DNA of 64,000 bases from an uncultured Ilumatobacter sp. (GTDB lineage Bacteria > Actinomycetota > Acidimicrobiia > Acidimicrobiales > Ilumatobacteraceae), in contig CALCXK010000103.1 of assembly GCA_937905835.1 (NCBI GenBank), positions 1 to 64,000 of the forward strand, written 5' to 3'. Below are positions 54,179-64,000 of the stretch, one piece after another (position 1 is the stretch's first letter; each line of letters starts with the position of its first letter). A model generated the notes under the pieces. It was not told where the DNA came from. It saw only the letters and a list, made by a program, of their open reading frames with translations, and searched no databases. A program made the translations under genes and the position numbers.

Positions 54179-55111
54179 ATGATCCGTCTGTCACCCGAAC
54201 TCGCTGCACGAATCGCAACCCGCCACGGCGCGGTACACCACACCGAACTGATCCGTGACGGGTGTGCACCGAGCGCAATCCGGCGCTGCATCACAGCGCG
54301 CGAACTCATCGTCCACCATCGCCAGACGTATCGAATCGCGACATCACCTGAGACCTTCGAATTCCGGTGCGCTGCCGCCTGCCTTGCCGAGCAATCAGCA
54401 ATCGTCACCGGGCCAGCAGCCGCAAGGCTCTGGGGCTTTCGACATGTCTGGCGCACCGATCATCCGATCGTCCTCATCGAACACGGACGCAACGCACTGG
54501 CGCATGGAGTGCTCATCCGTCGGTCCAATAAAATGAGCGGACAGGATTTCGTCATCCGGCCCGACGGCATCCGGATTGCCACTCCACCGAGGACTTGGTT
54601 CGACTGTGCCCGCGATCTCGACGATCCGCATTTTGAACGGCTCACCGAATGGGTCCTCGACACACACGCGCCGCCGCCAGCACTCTGGAGCGTTGTCCAA
54701 CACCTCGGACAGCAAGGACGTCCCGGGCTCGCCCGAGTTCGGCGCGTGTATTCGCAGAGGTCGGTGTGGCAAAAGCCTGCAGGGTCAGGCCTCGAGCTAC
54801 GAGTACTTCGCGCGCTCGAACGATCGGGCGTGCCGGAATTGATTCGCCAACATCCGATTCGCTTGCCAGACGGATCAATCATCCATCCGGATGGAGCGCT
54901 TCCGGATCTGCGTTGGGCCGTCGAGGTCGATCACGTCACGTGGCATGGGGGCCGCTTCGACGCGCAGTACGACAAGGGGCGCGATCGGCTGCTCCGCAAG
55001 ATCGGCTGGCAGGTCGAGCGGGTGACGGACCAAGAACTGCGCGAGGACTTCTCCGGCACGATCAGTGGCATCGTCGAGATGTACCAGCTCAGAAAATCGG
55101 AAAAGGCGTGA
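54179..55111 (+). CDS. AbiEi-like winged helix plus DUF559-like putative nuclease
   Basis: 310 residues from the ATG at 54179, which has GGAGG 5 nt upstream. The N-terminal ~110 residues (RHGAVHHTELIRDGCAPSAI, VTGPAAARLWGF) resemble the winged helix of AbiEi-type antitoxin proteins. The C-terminal ~100 residues fit the DUF559/Vsr-like PD-(D/E)xK fold: E206, D243, E249 and D251, with YDKGRDRLLRKIGWQVERVT. Such proteins are common singletons in actinobacteria, with no proven role. Its stop codon lies inside a hairpin repeat. Confidence 0.75.
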   Translation: MIRLSPELAARIATRHGAVHHTELIRDGCAPSAIRRCITARELIVHHRQTYRIATSPETFEFRCAAACLAEQSAIVTGPAAARLWGFRHVWRTDHPIVLIEHGRNALAHGVLIRRSNKMSGQDFVIRPDGIRIATPPRTWFDCARDLDDPHFERLTEWVLDTHAPPPALWSVVQHLGQQGRPGLARVRRVYSQRSVWQKPAGSGLELRVLRALERSGVPELIRQHPIRLPDGSIIHPDGALPDLRWAVEVDHVTWHGGRFDAQYDKGRDRLLRKIGWQVERVTDQELREDFSGTISGIVEMYQLRKSEKA

Positions 55112-55149
55112 GGTTGATGCGCAGTGAGTGCGCACCTACCTCACGCCTT
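55103..55149. repeat. 47-bp hairpin element (copy 2)
   Basis: The right arm TGCGCACCTACCTCACGCCT plus T equals that of copy 1 at 54024-54070. The left arm differs by two bases and the 5-nt loop is different in sequence. The TGA of the preceding gene (55109-55111) is part of the left arm. It lies between that gene and convergent sucD. Confidence 0.8.
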
Positions 55150-55167
55150 CGCACGAAAGCGGGGTGA

Positions 55168-56064
55168 TTAGAGGGTGGCGACGATCTCGGCCATCAGTTC
55201 GCCGGCTTCGGTCGGGTTGAGACCGACCTTGACGCCAGCGGCTGCGAGTGCATCCATCTTGCCCTGAGCTGTGCCCTTGTTGCCAGAGACAATGGCGCCT
55301 GCGTGGCCCATCTTCTTGCCGGCCGGTGCGGTAACACCCGCAATGTACGCGCTCATCGGCTTGGTGACGTTGGCTGCGATGTACTCGGCTGCTTCTTCTT
55401 CGGCCGAGCCGCCGATCTCGCCGAGCATCATGATCGCGTCCGTCTCGGGGTCGTTCTGGAACTCGGACAGGCAGTCGATGAAGTTGGTACCGGGGACGGG
55501 GTCGCCACCGATGCCGACACAGGTCGACACGCCGATGCCACGCTGCTTGAGCTCGTAGAGCGCCTGGTACGTGAGCGTGCCGGAGCGGCTCACGATGCCA
55601 ACATTCGGGCGACCAGCGGTGGGAAGCTGCGCGATTTCACCGGCTGTGATGCCGATATTGCACTTGCCGGGGCTGATGATGCCGGGGCAGTTCGGGCCGA
55701 GCAGGCGGGTGCCCGGGAAGTCACGCTTCAGGCGGTTGAACAACTTTGCTTCGTCGTGCGCCGGGATGCCCTCGGTGATGCAGACGATGAAAGCGATGCC
55801 AGCTTCGGCTGCTTCCATAATGGCGCCCGGAGCGAACTTCGGCGGCACGGTGGCGAACGACGCATTTGCACCTGTTGCCTCGACGGCCTCAGCCACCGTG
55901 TTGAAGATCGGGATACCATCGACGTCTTGCCCGCCCTTACCAGGGGTAACACCGCCGACGACCTGAGTGCCGTAGTCGCGATTGCGGAGGCCGTGGTACT
56001 TGCCCTGGCCGCCGGTGAGGCCCTGGACGATGACCTTGGTGTTCTCGTCAACAAAAATTGCCAT
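55168..56064 (-). CDS. sucD: Succinyl-CoA ligase subunit alpha
   Basis: 298 residues. CoA-binding GLTGGQGKYHGL and GVTPGKGG, the LGPNCPGIISPGKCNIGI block, and the active-site phospho-His in KKMGHAGAIVSGNKGTAQGK are present. With SucC it converts succinyl-CoA to succinate with nucleotide triphosphate formation. It lies 22 bp downstream of sucC. Confidence 0.94.
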   Translation of the reverse strand: MAIFVDENTKVIVQGLTGGQGKYHGLRNRDYGTQVVGGVTPGKGGQDVDGIPIFNTVAEAVEATGANASFATVPPKFAPGAIMEAAEAGIAFIVCITEGIPAHDEAKLFNRLKRDFPGTRLLGPNCPGIISPGKCNIGITAGEIAQLPTAGRPNVGIVSRSGTLTYQALYELKQRGIGVSTCVGIGGDPVPGTNFIDCLSEFQNDPETDAIMMLGEIGGSAEEEAAEYIAANVTKPMSAYIAGVTAPAGKKMGHAGAIVSGNKGTAQGKMDALAAAGVKVGLNPTEAGELMAEIVATL

Positions 56065-56086
56065 GTGTCAGTACTGCTTTCGGCTC

Positions 56087-57232
56087 TTATTTCGCGAGCT
56101 CGACGGCCACACGGGCAGCGTCAAGCATGGTCGGCTCCGAGCGGAGCTTGTTGTGCGGGATACCGGCATCGAGCAGGATCTGACGCCCTTCTTCTGCGTT
56201 CGTGCCGTCGAGACGGATCACAATCGGCGCCTTCAGGTCGACACGGCCCATGGCCTCGACAATGCCCTTGGCAACTTCTTCGCCACGCGTAATGCCGCCG
56301 AAGATGTTGATGAAAATCGACTTGACGTTCTCGTCGAAGTTAATGACTTCGAGTGCCCCCGCCATGACGTCGGCGTTCGCGCCACCGCCGATGTCGAGGA
56401 AGTTGGCAGCGGAGCCACCGACCTGGTTGACGACGTCGAGCGTCGACATCGCGAGGCCAGCGCCGTTAGCAATGATGCCGACGGTGCCGTCGAGGCCGAT
56501 GTATTGAAGATTCTTCTCCCCAGCCATCTTCTCGCGTTCGTCCATCTCGGTGAGACCGCGGAATGCGTCCCACTCGGGGTGGCGGAACTCAGCGTTGTCA
56601 TCGAGCGTGACCTTGGCGTCGAGTGCATGCACCTCGCCAGTCGGCTTGAGGATCAACGGGTTGATCTCGGCGAGGTCGCAGTCACCTTCGTCGTAGCAGC
56701 GGTACAGCTTGACGAGGATGTCGGTCGCACCCTCGATGGCGCGCTCTGGAAGCTCCGCGTCGAGGCATGCCTGGCGAGCCACTTCTTCGGAGAGTCCGTC
56801 GACGGGGTCGATATGTAACTTGACAATCGCGTCGGGGTTCGTTTCGGCGACGACTTCGATCTCGACGCCACCTTCGCGGGAGAGCATCATCAGATGCTTC
56901 TTCTCGCTGCGATCGAGGCTGAATGAGACGTAGTACTCCTCGTCGATATCCGAAGCGGCTTCGACCCAGAGGCGACGCACCACATGGCCCTTGATGTCCA
57001 TCCCTAAAATGTTGCCGGCGTGCTCTCGCACTTCGGCTTCGTTGTCAGCGAGCTTGATACCGCCAGCCTTGCCGCGGCCACCGACTTGCACCTGCGCCTT
57101 GACGACGACGGGGTAGCCGGCAGATGCGGCCTCCTTCACCGCCTCGTCGACGGTGTCGGCTGGCCCGCCCGGGCTGACCGGAATGTCATAGCGGGCGAAG
57201 TACTGCTTGCCCTGATACTCGAAGAGATCCAC
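56087..57232 (-). CDS. sucC: Succinyl-CoA ligase [ADP-forming] subunit beta
   Basis: 381 residues, GTG start. The N-terminal ATP-grasp domain opens DLFEYQGKQYFARYDIPVS and holds VVKAQVQVGGRGKAGGIKLA. The C-terminal CoA-ligase domain has DIGGGANADVM and INIFGGITRGEEVAKGI. It binds the nucleotide and completes the TCA ligase with SucD. First gene of the sucCD unit. Confidence 0.94.
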   Translation of the reverse strand: MDLFEYQGKQYFARYDIPVSPGGPADTVDEAVKEAASAGYPVVVKAQVQVGGRGKAGGIKLADNEAEVREHAGNILGMDIKGHVVRRLWVEAASDIDEEYYVSFSLDRSEKKHLMMLSREGGVEIEVVAETNPDAIVKLHIDPVDGLSEEVARQACLDAELPERAIEGATDILVKLYRCYDEGDCDLAEINPLILKPTGEVHALDAKVTLDDNAEFRHPEWDAFRGLTEMDEREKMAGEKNLQYIGLDGTVGIIANGAGLAMSTLDVVNQVGGSAANFLDIGGGANADVMAGALEVINFDENVKSIFINIFGGITRGEEVAKGIVEAMGRVDLKAPIVIRLDGTNAEEGRQILLDAGIPHNKLRSEPTMLDAARVAVELAK

Positions 57233-57295
57233 GTTGGGAGCCCTCGCTTTCTTGTTTACGGATGTTCTGAATAGTGTGGTCGACCAGCGAGCCGA

Positions 57296-57700
57296 TCAGG
57301 ACGCTGTTTCGTCGAGGGCATCTTCGAGCCACTCGCCGATGGCCTTCAGCGATGAGCCGGGGCCGAAGATCTCAGCAACGCCCTGCTCGCGCAGGGAGCG
57401 TGCATCAGCATTGGGAATGACGCCACCTCCGAAGACGAGTACGTCGCCGAGGTCACGATTGCGGAGCTCTTCCATGACGCGCGGGAAGAGCGTGAGGTGT
57501 GCGCCGGAGAGGAGCGACAGGCCCACACCATCGGCGTCTTCCTGCAGAACTGTTTCAGCGATCTGTTCTGGCGTCTGATGTAGTCCGGTGTAGATGACCT
57601 CGAAACCATGGTCACGAAGGGCTCTGGTGATGGTCTTGGCGCCTCGGTCGTGGCCATCCAGGCCTGGCTTCGCGACGACAATGCGATAGGTGCGCTTCAC
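57296..57700 (-). CDS. Cobalamin-binding domain protein (mutase small-domain type)
   Basis: 134 residues, GTG start. A stand-alone B12-binding domain with the His loop DGHDRGAKT (DxHxxG), the SLLSGAH motif and GGGVIPNAD. It matches the C-terminal domain of methylmalonyl-CoA mutase, encoded here as a separate small protein. The catalytic mutase subunit is not in the window. It lies 63 bp upstream of sucCD on the same strand, which fits propionate carbon entering as succinyl-CoA. Confidence 0.88.
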   Translation of the reverse strand: MKRTYRIVVAKPGLDGHDRGAKTITRALRDHGFEVIYTGLHQTPEQIAETVLQEDADGVGLSLLSGAHLTLFPRVMEELRNRDLGDVLVFGGGVIPNADARSLREQGVAEIFGPGSSLKAIGEWLEDALDETAS

Positions 57701-57802
57701 AGACCACGGACCTTATGCGGCTGGCAAGCCGATCCACCAACCCATGGGATCCTGAACGGTCGTCAGTGATGAAGGCGGGCTCAGCGACGGCAGACTGGGA
57801 AC

Positions 57803-58312
57803 GTGCCCAAGGAATCTGCTCCTCCGGTCAAGACGCGCTCGCCGCTCGTTCGTGCGTTGCTACCCAACGCTGGCGGCATCGTCATCCTCGGGCTGATCGG
57901 CCTGATGCTCTGGGGCTTCGCGGCGTTCATCTCGCGTGACGGCACGGCAACGTCCGAGCGCCTCACTCCGTCGAACCTCCGAGTCGGGAGCGTGCAGAAC
58001 GCCGCCGACATCGTCAACGAAAATGGGCCAATCCTCTTCGCCGACCTGGCAACCAATCGTGGCGCGCGCACGATCGTGCTCGACCACACCGGCGATGACC
58101 CCGCGAATGGTTGGGTCGTCTACTTCGGCTACCCGGCCAACGGCGACGAAGAGTGCATTGTCGAGCAGGTCATCGGGACACGCGAGTTCATCGACTGTGA
58201 CGGCAACGCCCTGGACGTCAGCGAATTGGCACCACCACCACCGGGCGTCAACCCGGTTGTCGAGAACAGTCGCCTGCTGTCGATTGACCTCAGCGGCGTC
58301 ACCGACGACTGA
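57803..58312 (+). CDS. Membrane-anchored hypothetical protein
   Basis: 169 residues, GTG start. A short cytoplasmic N-terminus, one helix (about residues 25-43, GIVILGLIGLMLWGFAAF), then a ~125-residue extracytoplasmic domain. Two cysteines (ECIVEQV, FIDCDG) could form a disulfide. The C-terminal half (VVYFGYPANGDEECIVEQV) looks like a compact beta domain. Function is unknown. Confidence 0.6.
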   Translation: MPKESAPPVKTRSPLVRALLPNAGGIVILGLIGLMLWGFAAFISRDGTATSERLTPSNLRVGSVQNAADIVNENGPILFADLATNRGARTIVLDHTGDDPANGWVVYFGYPANGDEECIVEQVIGTREFIDCDGNALDVSELAPPPPGVNPVVENSRLLSIDLSGVTDD

Positions 58313-58354
58313 TCAACGTCAGCGGCCCGCCCCCAGAGTCGTACCACTGCAGAA

Positions 58355-58801
58355 TCAGGCGTCGACGGGCAGGCTGTGAGCTGTGCTCAGTAGCCGATTG
58401 GCAAACTCTTCGGTGTGCTCCGGGAGCTTGCTGCGACTCATCGCAAGACCGCCGATCACGTAGGCGCCGGTGTCACCGAGTGAGCTGGTCAGCTTGTCAA
58501 GGCTGTTGCCCGGGTGGAGTGCAAACGTGCAGAACCCCGCGACCTTCTTGCCGCGCATCGATGGAAGGTTGGCGATGCCGTTCACGTTCCAGGGCGCCTG
58601 GCCGAACACGAAGGCTCCATGCACCCACGTGCCCACGAGCACAATGTCAGCTTCATGGATCGACTGATGATCGGGCTGTTTGACCTTGGAGAGGCCGGTG
58701 ATCGTCCATCGCTCCTGCTGCAGGAGGTTGGCCACCCCTTCGGCTGCCTTCCATGTATTGCCCGTCAGACTCTCGACCAGAATTGCTGCCTTCATATCCA
58801 A
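58355..58801 (-). CDS. Flavodoxin-like protein
   Basis: 148 residues; a second ATG at 58795 is possible. AAILVESLTGNTWKAAEGVA resembles the FMN phosphate loop (T/S-x-T-G-N-T) of flavodoxins. The later IVLVGTWVHGAFVFG and KKVAGFCTFALHPG correspond to the two flavin-ring loops. It is probably an electron carrier or FMN-dependent quinone-reductase-like protein. The partner is not evident. Confidence 0.75.
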   Translation of the reverse strand: MDMKAAILVESLTGNTWKAAEGVANLLQQERWTITGLSKVKQPDHQSIHEADIVLVGTWVHGAFVFGQAPWNVNGIANLPSMRGKKVAGFCTFALHPGNSLDKLTSSLGDTGAYVIGGLAMSRSKLPEHTEEFANRLLSTAHSLPVDA

Positions 58802-58825
58802 CAGTGTGGCACGAGGCGGGGCCAG

Positions 58826-61309
58826 TCAGCCGATCTTCTTGAGCGGCGCCCAGGCCAAGCTTAAATGTTTCGTACCGACACTGCTGAAGTTGATGGTGGC
58901 TTCGGCTCTGTCGCCTTCGCCCTTGACGTCGATGATGACACCCGCTCCGAAGCTCGGGTGCTCGACCCGGTCGCCAACGCGTAGCCCCAGTTCCTGGCTG
59001 TTTGACGGTTCAGGCGTGTGTTTCTTGGCAAACTGCAGCGCGGCCTCGACGACCCGATCGCGGTGCGCATCTTGCTGTTCCTTTGCGTCGCTTTGGACAT
59101 CGGCGTTGATATCGCGACCGGGAAGTTCATCGTCAGCGCTGGCTCGCCGATAGTCCGTCGGCTGGTACGACGAGTCGTCGCCGAGCGCAGCCTTCTCGCT
59201 GCTGGAATAGTCGGAGCCATACTTCGAGCGGTAGCTCTGGCGCCCATAGCTCGATCGACCGCTCACGTTGCCTGTCGACTCGATCAGCTCGGCCGGAATC
59301 TCGTCGAAGAAGCGCGACGGAGGGTTGTACTGCGTCGAGCCGAAAAGTTGACGGCTCCATGCATGGCTCATATACAGCCGCTGCATCGCTCGAGTGATGC
59401 CAACGTAGGCAAGCCGGCGTTCCTCTTCCATCTCCACCGGCTCGTTCAGTGATCGGATGTGCGGGAAGATCCCTTCTTCGACGCCGACGATGAAGACGAC
59501 GGGGAATTCGAGGCCCTTCGCCGAATGCAGAGTCATCAAGATGACGAGGTCCTCAACATCGCCTTCGGGCAGGTCGTCGGTGTCGGCGACGAGCGCGACC
59601 TGCTCCATGAATTCAGAAATCATCATGAACTCGCGTGCCGAGCCAATCAGCTCGCCGAGGTTCTCGAGCCGAGTGTGGTCTTCGATCGAGTCGGAGGCTT
59701 CGAGCTCACCGAGGTAGCCCGACCCATCGAGCGCCAGTTGCAGGACGTCGGCAGGGCCGTACTGGTCATCGCTGGCCATACCCGACATGCCGTCAAGCAG
59801 CTCGACAAAGGAGGCAATGCCACGAACTGCCGGGCCAGTCACGCCGGCCTCGTCGTTTCGGCGCAGCGCCTCTGCGAAGCCGATTCCTTCGGAGGCGGCG
59901 AACGCATCGAGCTTCGCGACGCTTGCATCGCCGACACCGCGCTTGGGCACGTTCAATACTCGCTTGAGGCTGACCTCGTCGGCCGGGTTCGCCACGGCAC
60001 GCAGGTAGGCCAGAGCGTCTTTGACTTCGCGTCGGTCATAGAAGCGCGTTCCGCCCACGACCTTGTACGGGACACCTTGGCGCATGAACGCCTCTTCGAT
60101 CACGCGGCTCTGCGCGTTGGTGCGATACAGCACCGCTATCTCGCGGAAGTTCGCCTCGGCATCGCCCTGGAGTTGCTTCGCGATACCGGCAACCCAGTTG
60201 GCCTCATCACCTTCGTCTTCGCCGTAGTAGCGAAGGATTTTCTCGCCACTCCCACTATCAGTCCACAGGTTCTTCGCTCGGCGTTCCGTGTTGTTCTCGA
60301 TGACCGCGTTGGCCGCGTCGAGGATCGTCTGCGTGCTGCGATAGTTCTGGTCGAGCACCACCGTCGTAACGTCGGGGAAGGCCTCCTCGAACTGCAGGAT
60401 GTTCCTGAAGTCGGCGCCCCGGAATCGGTACACGCTCTGGTCGGTGTCGCCCACGACACACACGTTGTTGTGACCGCGCGCCAGCATCAACACCATTTGA
60501 TTCTGAGCGTTGTTCGTGTCCTGATACTCGTCGACCAGGATGTGGGCGAACCGATCGCGGTAATGCTCGAGCACCTCACCGTGGTTGCGGAACAGTTCGA
60601 CGGTCTTGGTGAGCAGGTCGTCGAAGTCCATGGCGCCGGCCTTCAATAGCCGGGCCTGGTATTCGGCGTACACCTCGGCGTGCTTGCGGTCGAAGATGTT
60701 CTCAGCTGCCGAAGCAGCTTCGCCCGGAGCAACCAGCTCGTTCTTCCAGTTGCTGATGATCTGATGAACGCTGCGCGGGGTGAACCGCTTGGTGTCGAGG
60801 CCGAGGTCGCGGATGACATAGCCGGTCAGGCGGTTTGCATCAGCCGAGTCGTAGATCGAGAACTGGCGCGGGTAGCCGAGCACGTCGGCATTGGCTCGCA
60901 AAATGCGCACACACGCCGAGTGGAAGGTCGACACCCACATCGTCTTGACGACCGGGCCAACAAGCTCGGTGACGCGCTCGCGCATCTCGGCAGCTGCCTT
61001 GTTGGTGAACGTGATCGCCAGAATCTTCGATGGGTGCACGCCTTCATGAATGAGGTGTGCGATGCGATGCGTGAGCACCCGTGTCTTGCCGGAACCGGCA
61101 CCGGCCACCACGAGCAGCGGGCCATCTTCGTGCACAACTGCATCGAGTTGATCAGGATTGAGACCCTGGGCGAACGGCGATGGGCCCTTCGATCGGCGCG
61201 CACCCTTCAGCGAGTCAGCATCTGTATCCGCGAGTAAATCGGGATTCGCTTCAGTCGTCGCGACATCGGCGGGAAGCGGAATGTCGGCAAACAGCTCTTC
61301 GTCACTCAT
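58826..61309 (-). CDS. pcrA: UvrD/PcrA-type ATP-dependent DNA helicase
   Basis: 827 residues. Motif I is AGAGSGKTRVLTHRIA, motif II is LVDEYQDTNNAQ, motif III VGDTDQSVYRFRGAD, motif IV QNYRSTQTI, motif V LMTLHSAKGLEF and motif VI YVGITRAMQRLYMSHAW. The order and length match PcrA/UvrD superfamily 1 helicases, acting in repair and replication-fork clearance. A Ser/Tyr-rich linker and a small C-terminal domain (VGDRVEHPSFGAGVIIDVKG) bind RNA polymerase in homologues. Confidence 0.93.
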   Translation of the reverse strand: MSDEELFADIPLPADVATTEANPDLLADTDADSLKGARRSKGPSPFAQGLNPDQLDAVVHEDGPLLVVAGAGSGKTRVLTHRIAHLIHEGVHPSKILAITFTNKAAAEMRERVTELVGPVVKTMWVSTFHSACVRILRANADVLGYPRQFSIYDSADANRLTGYVIRDLGLDTKRFTPRSVHQIISNWKNELVAPGEAASAAENIFDRKHAEVYAEYQARLLKAGAMDFDDLLTKTVELFRNHGEVLEHYRDRFAHILVDEYQDTNNAQNQMVLMLARGHNNVCVVGDTDQSVYRFRGADFRNILQFEEAFPDVTTVVLDQNYRSTQTILDAANAVIENNTERRAKNLWTDSGSGEKILRYYGEDEGDEANWVAGIAKQLQGDAEANFREIAVLYRTNAQSRVIEEAFMRQGVPYKVVGGTRFYDRREVKDALAYLRAVANPADEVSLKRVLNVPKRGVGDASVAKLDAFAASEGIGFAEALRRNDEAGVTGPAVRGIASFVELLDGMSGMASDDQYGPADVLQLALDGSGYLGELEASDSIEDHTRLENLGELIGSAREFMMISEFMEQVALVADTDDLPEGDVEDLVILMTLHSAKGLEFPVVFIVGVEEGIFPHIRSLNEPVEMEEERRLAYVGITRAMQRLYMSHAWSRQLFGSTQYNPPSRFFDEIPAELIESTGNVSGRSSYGRQSYRSKYGSDYSSSEKAALGDDSSYQPTDYRRASADDELPGRDINADVQSDAKEQQDAHRDRVVEAALQFAKKHTPEPSNSQELGLRVGDRVEHPSFGAGVIIDVKGEGDRAEATINFSSVGTKHLSLAWAPLKKIG

Positions 61310-61345
61310 CAGCTGATCACTCTAGAGATCCGCCCCGCCCCACAG

Positions 61346-61397
61346 CGTTTGCGTCGACGTTTCGGTTGGCATCAGCGCAGAAACTTCGACGTAAACG
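61346..61397. repeat. 52-bp hairpin repeat, GTTTGCGTCGA family (copy 2)
   Basis: CGTTTGCGTCGACGTTTC pairs with GAAACTTCGACGTAAACG (16 of 18 positions). Flanking GCCCCA and TGGGGC extend the stem. It has 38 of 52 positions identical to 43276-43327, including GTTGG(C/T)AT in the loop. It lies 36 bp upstream of the pcrA start. Confidence 0.75.
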
Positions 61398-61458
61398 GGC
61401 TGGGGCGTACAATGCGGCTATCTGACGCTGCGCACCTGACCAAGCACGCCGGGGCGTA

Positions 61459-61485
61459 TCACGCCAAGGTCTGACCTCGGTGTGA
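61459..61485. repeat. Short intergenic palindrome, GAGGTCAGACC family (copy 2)
   Basis: The 13-nt arms TCACGCCAAGGTC and GACCTCGGTGTGA pair with one mismatch and one G-T pair. On the minus strand it reads GAGGTCAGACCTTGG, closely matching 6826-6851. It lies 8 bp past the end of the ABC-F gene. Confidence 0.65.
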
Positions 61486-61493
61486 CAAGCCGG

Positions 61494-63299
<1,806 letters not shown>

Positions 63300-63328
63300 T
63301 GCAGCGACGCTACGGCCGAAAACGACGA

Positions 63329-63367
63329 GCGCCGACGAACATCCTCGTGAAGGACGTTCGTCGGCGC
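63329..63367 (-). terminator. Intrinsic terminator of the KFGG-repeat protein gene
   Basis: On the minus strand GCGCCGACGAAC and GTTCGTCGGCGC form a perfect 12-bp stem. TCGTCGTTTT follows. It separates the last gene of the window from the ABC-F gene. Confidence 0.85.
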
Positions 63368-63388
63368 AGGAATCAGCCCAGCAGAAGC

Positions 63389-64000
63389 TCAGCTGTCGGC
63401 GGGAGTCTCACCGTTCACCTTGGCGGTGATCCGCTCTTCGGCACTGGCAAGCTTCTCCGCTGCCTCATCGGCGGTGATCTTGCCGGCTTCGACAGCAGCG
63501 TCGACCCGCTCCTGCATCTGATCGACGATGGCGCCGACGATGGCGTCGACGGACACGCCCTGGGCAGTGGCAACCTCGGCCAGAGTCGAGCCGGCCTTCA
63601 ATTCGGCGCGCAGGGTGGCAGCATCCATACCGAGGAGATCGGTCACGACTTCGGAGCCGCCGAACTTGTCCTTGCCACCGAACTTGTCTTTGCCACCGAA
63701 CTTGTCTTTGCCACCGAACTTGCCTTTGCCACCGAACTTGCCCTCACCACGGTCACCACGCTTCTCCATCAGCTGCGTGGTGACCGCGTCGGCCTGCGCT
63801 GCATCGATGGTGCCGTCGTCGACGAGGGGCTGCAACACGGTGCGGAGGCGTTCGCCAGGCTGCGCTGCTGCTTTGTCAACTGGCGCTTCGTCGACCTGCT
63901 GGACAATTGCAGCTGGGGCTGCACCGGCGCCTGTGTCGGCAGTAGCGCTGGACAGGCCAGGAACGCCGAGCACGAGTCCGGCTACGGTGCCACCCAGGAG
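63389..64000 (-). CDS. Exported KFGG-repeat protein (5' end beyond the window)
   Basis: At least 203 residues; the frame stays open to the window edge, and the bases after 63973 encode more of a signal peptide (LLGGTVAGLVLGVPGLSSATA). A mature Ala/Asp-rich domain precedes a Lys/Gly/Phe tract with five K(G/D)KFGG units. A C-terminal all-helical domain with LKAGSTLAEVATAQGVS and ADEAAEKLASAEERI repeats follows. It is probably secreted or surface-bound. No enzymatic motif is seen. Confidence 0.7.
   Translation of the reverse strand, partial: LLGGTVAGLVLGVPGLSSATADTGAGAAPAAIVQQVDEAPVDKAAAQPGERLRTVLQPLVDDGTIDAAQADAVTTQLMEKRGDRGEGKFGGKGKFGGKDKFGGKDKFGGKDKFGGSEVVTDLLGMDAATLRAELKAGSTLAEVATAQGVSVDAIVGAIVDQMQERVDAAVEAGKITADEAAEKLASAEERITAKVNGETPADS
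63659..63744. repeat. 18-bp tandem repeat coding for K-x-KFGG units
   Basis: About five in-frame 18-bp units with the core TTTGCCACCGAACTTG(T/C)C, nearly identical at the DNA level, lie within the last gene. The identity beyond what the protein requires suggests recent slipped-strand expansion, so copy number may vary between strains. Confidence 0.8.

Noticed and set aside
54024..55149. Insertion sequence
   Set aside because: No transposase motif and no target duplication could be seen; kept only as a hairpin-bracketed gene.

Overview
The window looks like a chromosome segment from a GC-rich actinobacterium, most likely class Acidimicrobiia (Ilumatobacter-like). That placement is inferred from protein content, not from a marker tree. 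Supporting evidence: two WhiB proteins, a SenX3/RegX3-type phosphate two-component system, a DUF3097 protein, a DUF2342-type metalloprotease, a TatA, many GTG starts, and an actinobacterial 11-nt PHO box. I saw no rRNA, tRNA, CRISPR array, transposase or prophage gene. Most of the sequence is housekeeping, with several unusual proteins and many intergenic palindromes.

Layout. 0-6.5 kb: a tightly overlapped minus-strand operon for N-carbamoyl/purine breakdown. It runs L-carbamoylase/allantoate hydrolase-like, D-carbamoylase, fused Fe-S/molybdopterin hydroxylase, SsnA-like amidohydrolase and a YheO/DauR-like regulator. 6.5-15.4 kb: a thiamine-binding protein, a methyltransferase/nitroreductase pair, acyl-CoA thioesterase II, MreB, MoaE, an SDR protein, a DUF2342 metalloprotease and an MFS carrier. 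15.5-26.8 kb: a phosphate island with a Na/Pi carrier and PhoU-like protein on plus. On minus it reads ppk1, pstS, pstC, pstA, pstB, phoU, senX3, regX3, with a PHO box between ppk1 and pstS. 27-29 kb: two whiB genes and tatA. 28.8-34 kb: a VWA protein and a MoxR-type AAA+ ATPase, separated by a stand-alone adenylate cyclase and a degenerate GH1 protein. 34-36 kb: a GH2 glycosidase.

36-42 kb: sdhCAB and, divergently, a membrane pyrophosphatase. 42-47 kb: DUF3097, an unrecognised protein, an SCP2 protein, a Bcr/CflA efflux protein and malate dehydrogenase. 47-51 kb: two tandem acyltransferase-SGNH proteins. 51.2-51.6 kb: a decayed metF. 51.7-58.8 kb: purH, a small membrane protein, a DUF559-like putative nuclease bracketed by two 47-bp hairpins, sucDC, a B12-binding protein, an anchored unknown and a flavodoxin-like protein. 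58.8-64 kb: a UvrD/PcrA helicase, an Uup-like ABC-F ATPase and an exported KFGG-repeat protein cut by the window end.

How the genes work together. sdhCAB, sucCD and mdh supply TCA steps. The pst-phoU-senX3-regX3-ppk set, nptA and the pyrophosphatase together handle phosphate import, sensing, storage and pyrophosphate hydrolysis. The first operon probably salvages nitrogen and carbon from purine or pyrimidine breakdown products. The strongest leads are the families of intergenic palindromes, the hairpin-bracketed DUF559 gene, the metF remnant, and three enzyme-like proteins with altered catalytic or metal motifs.
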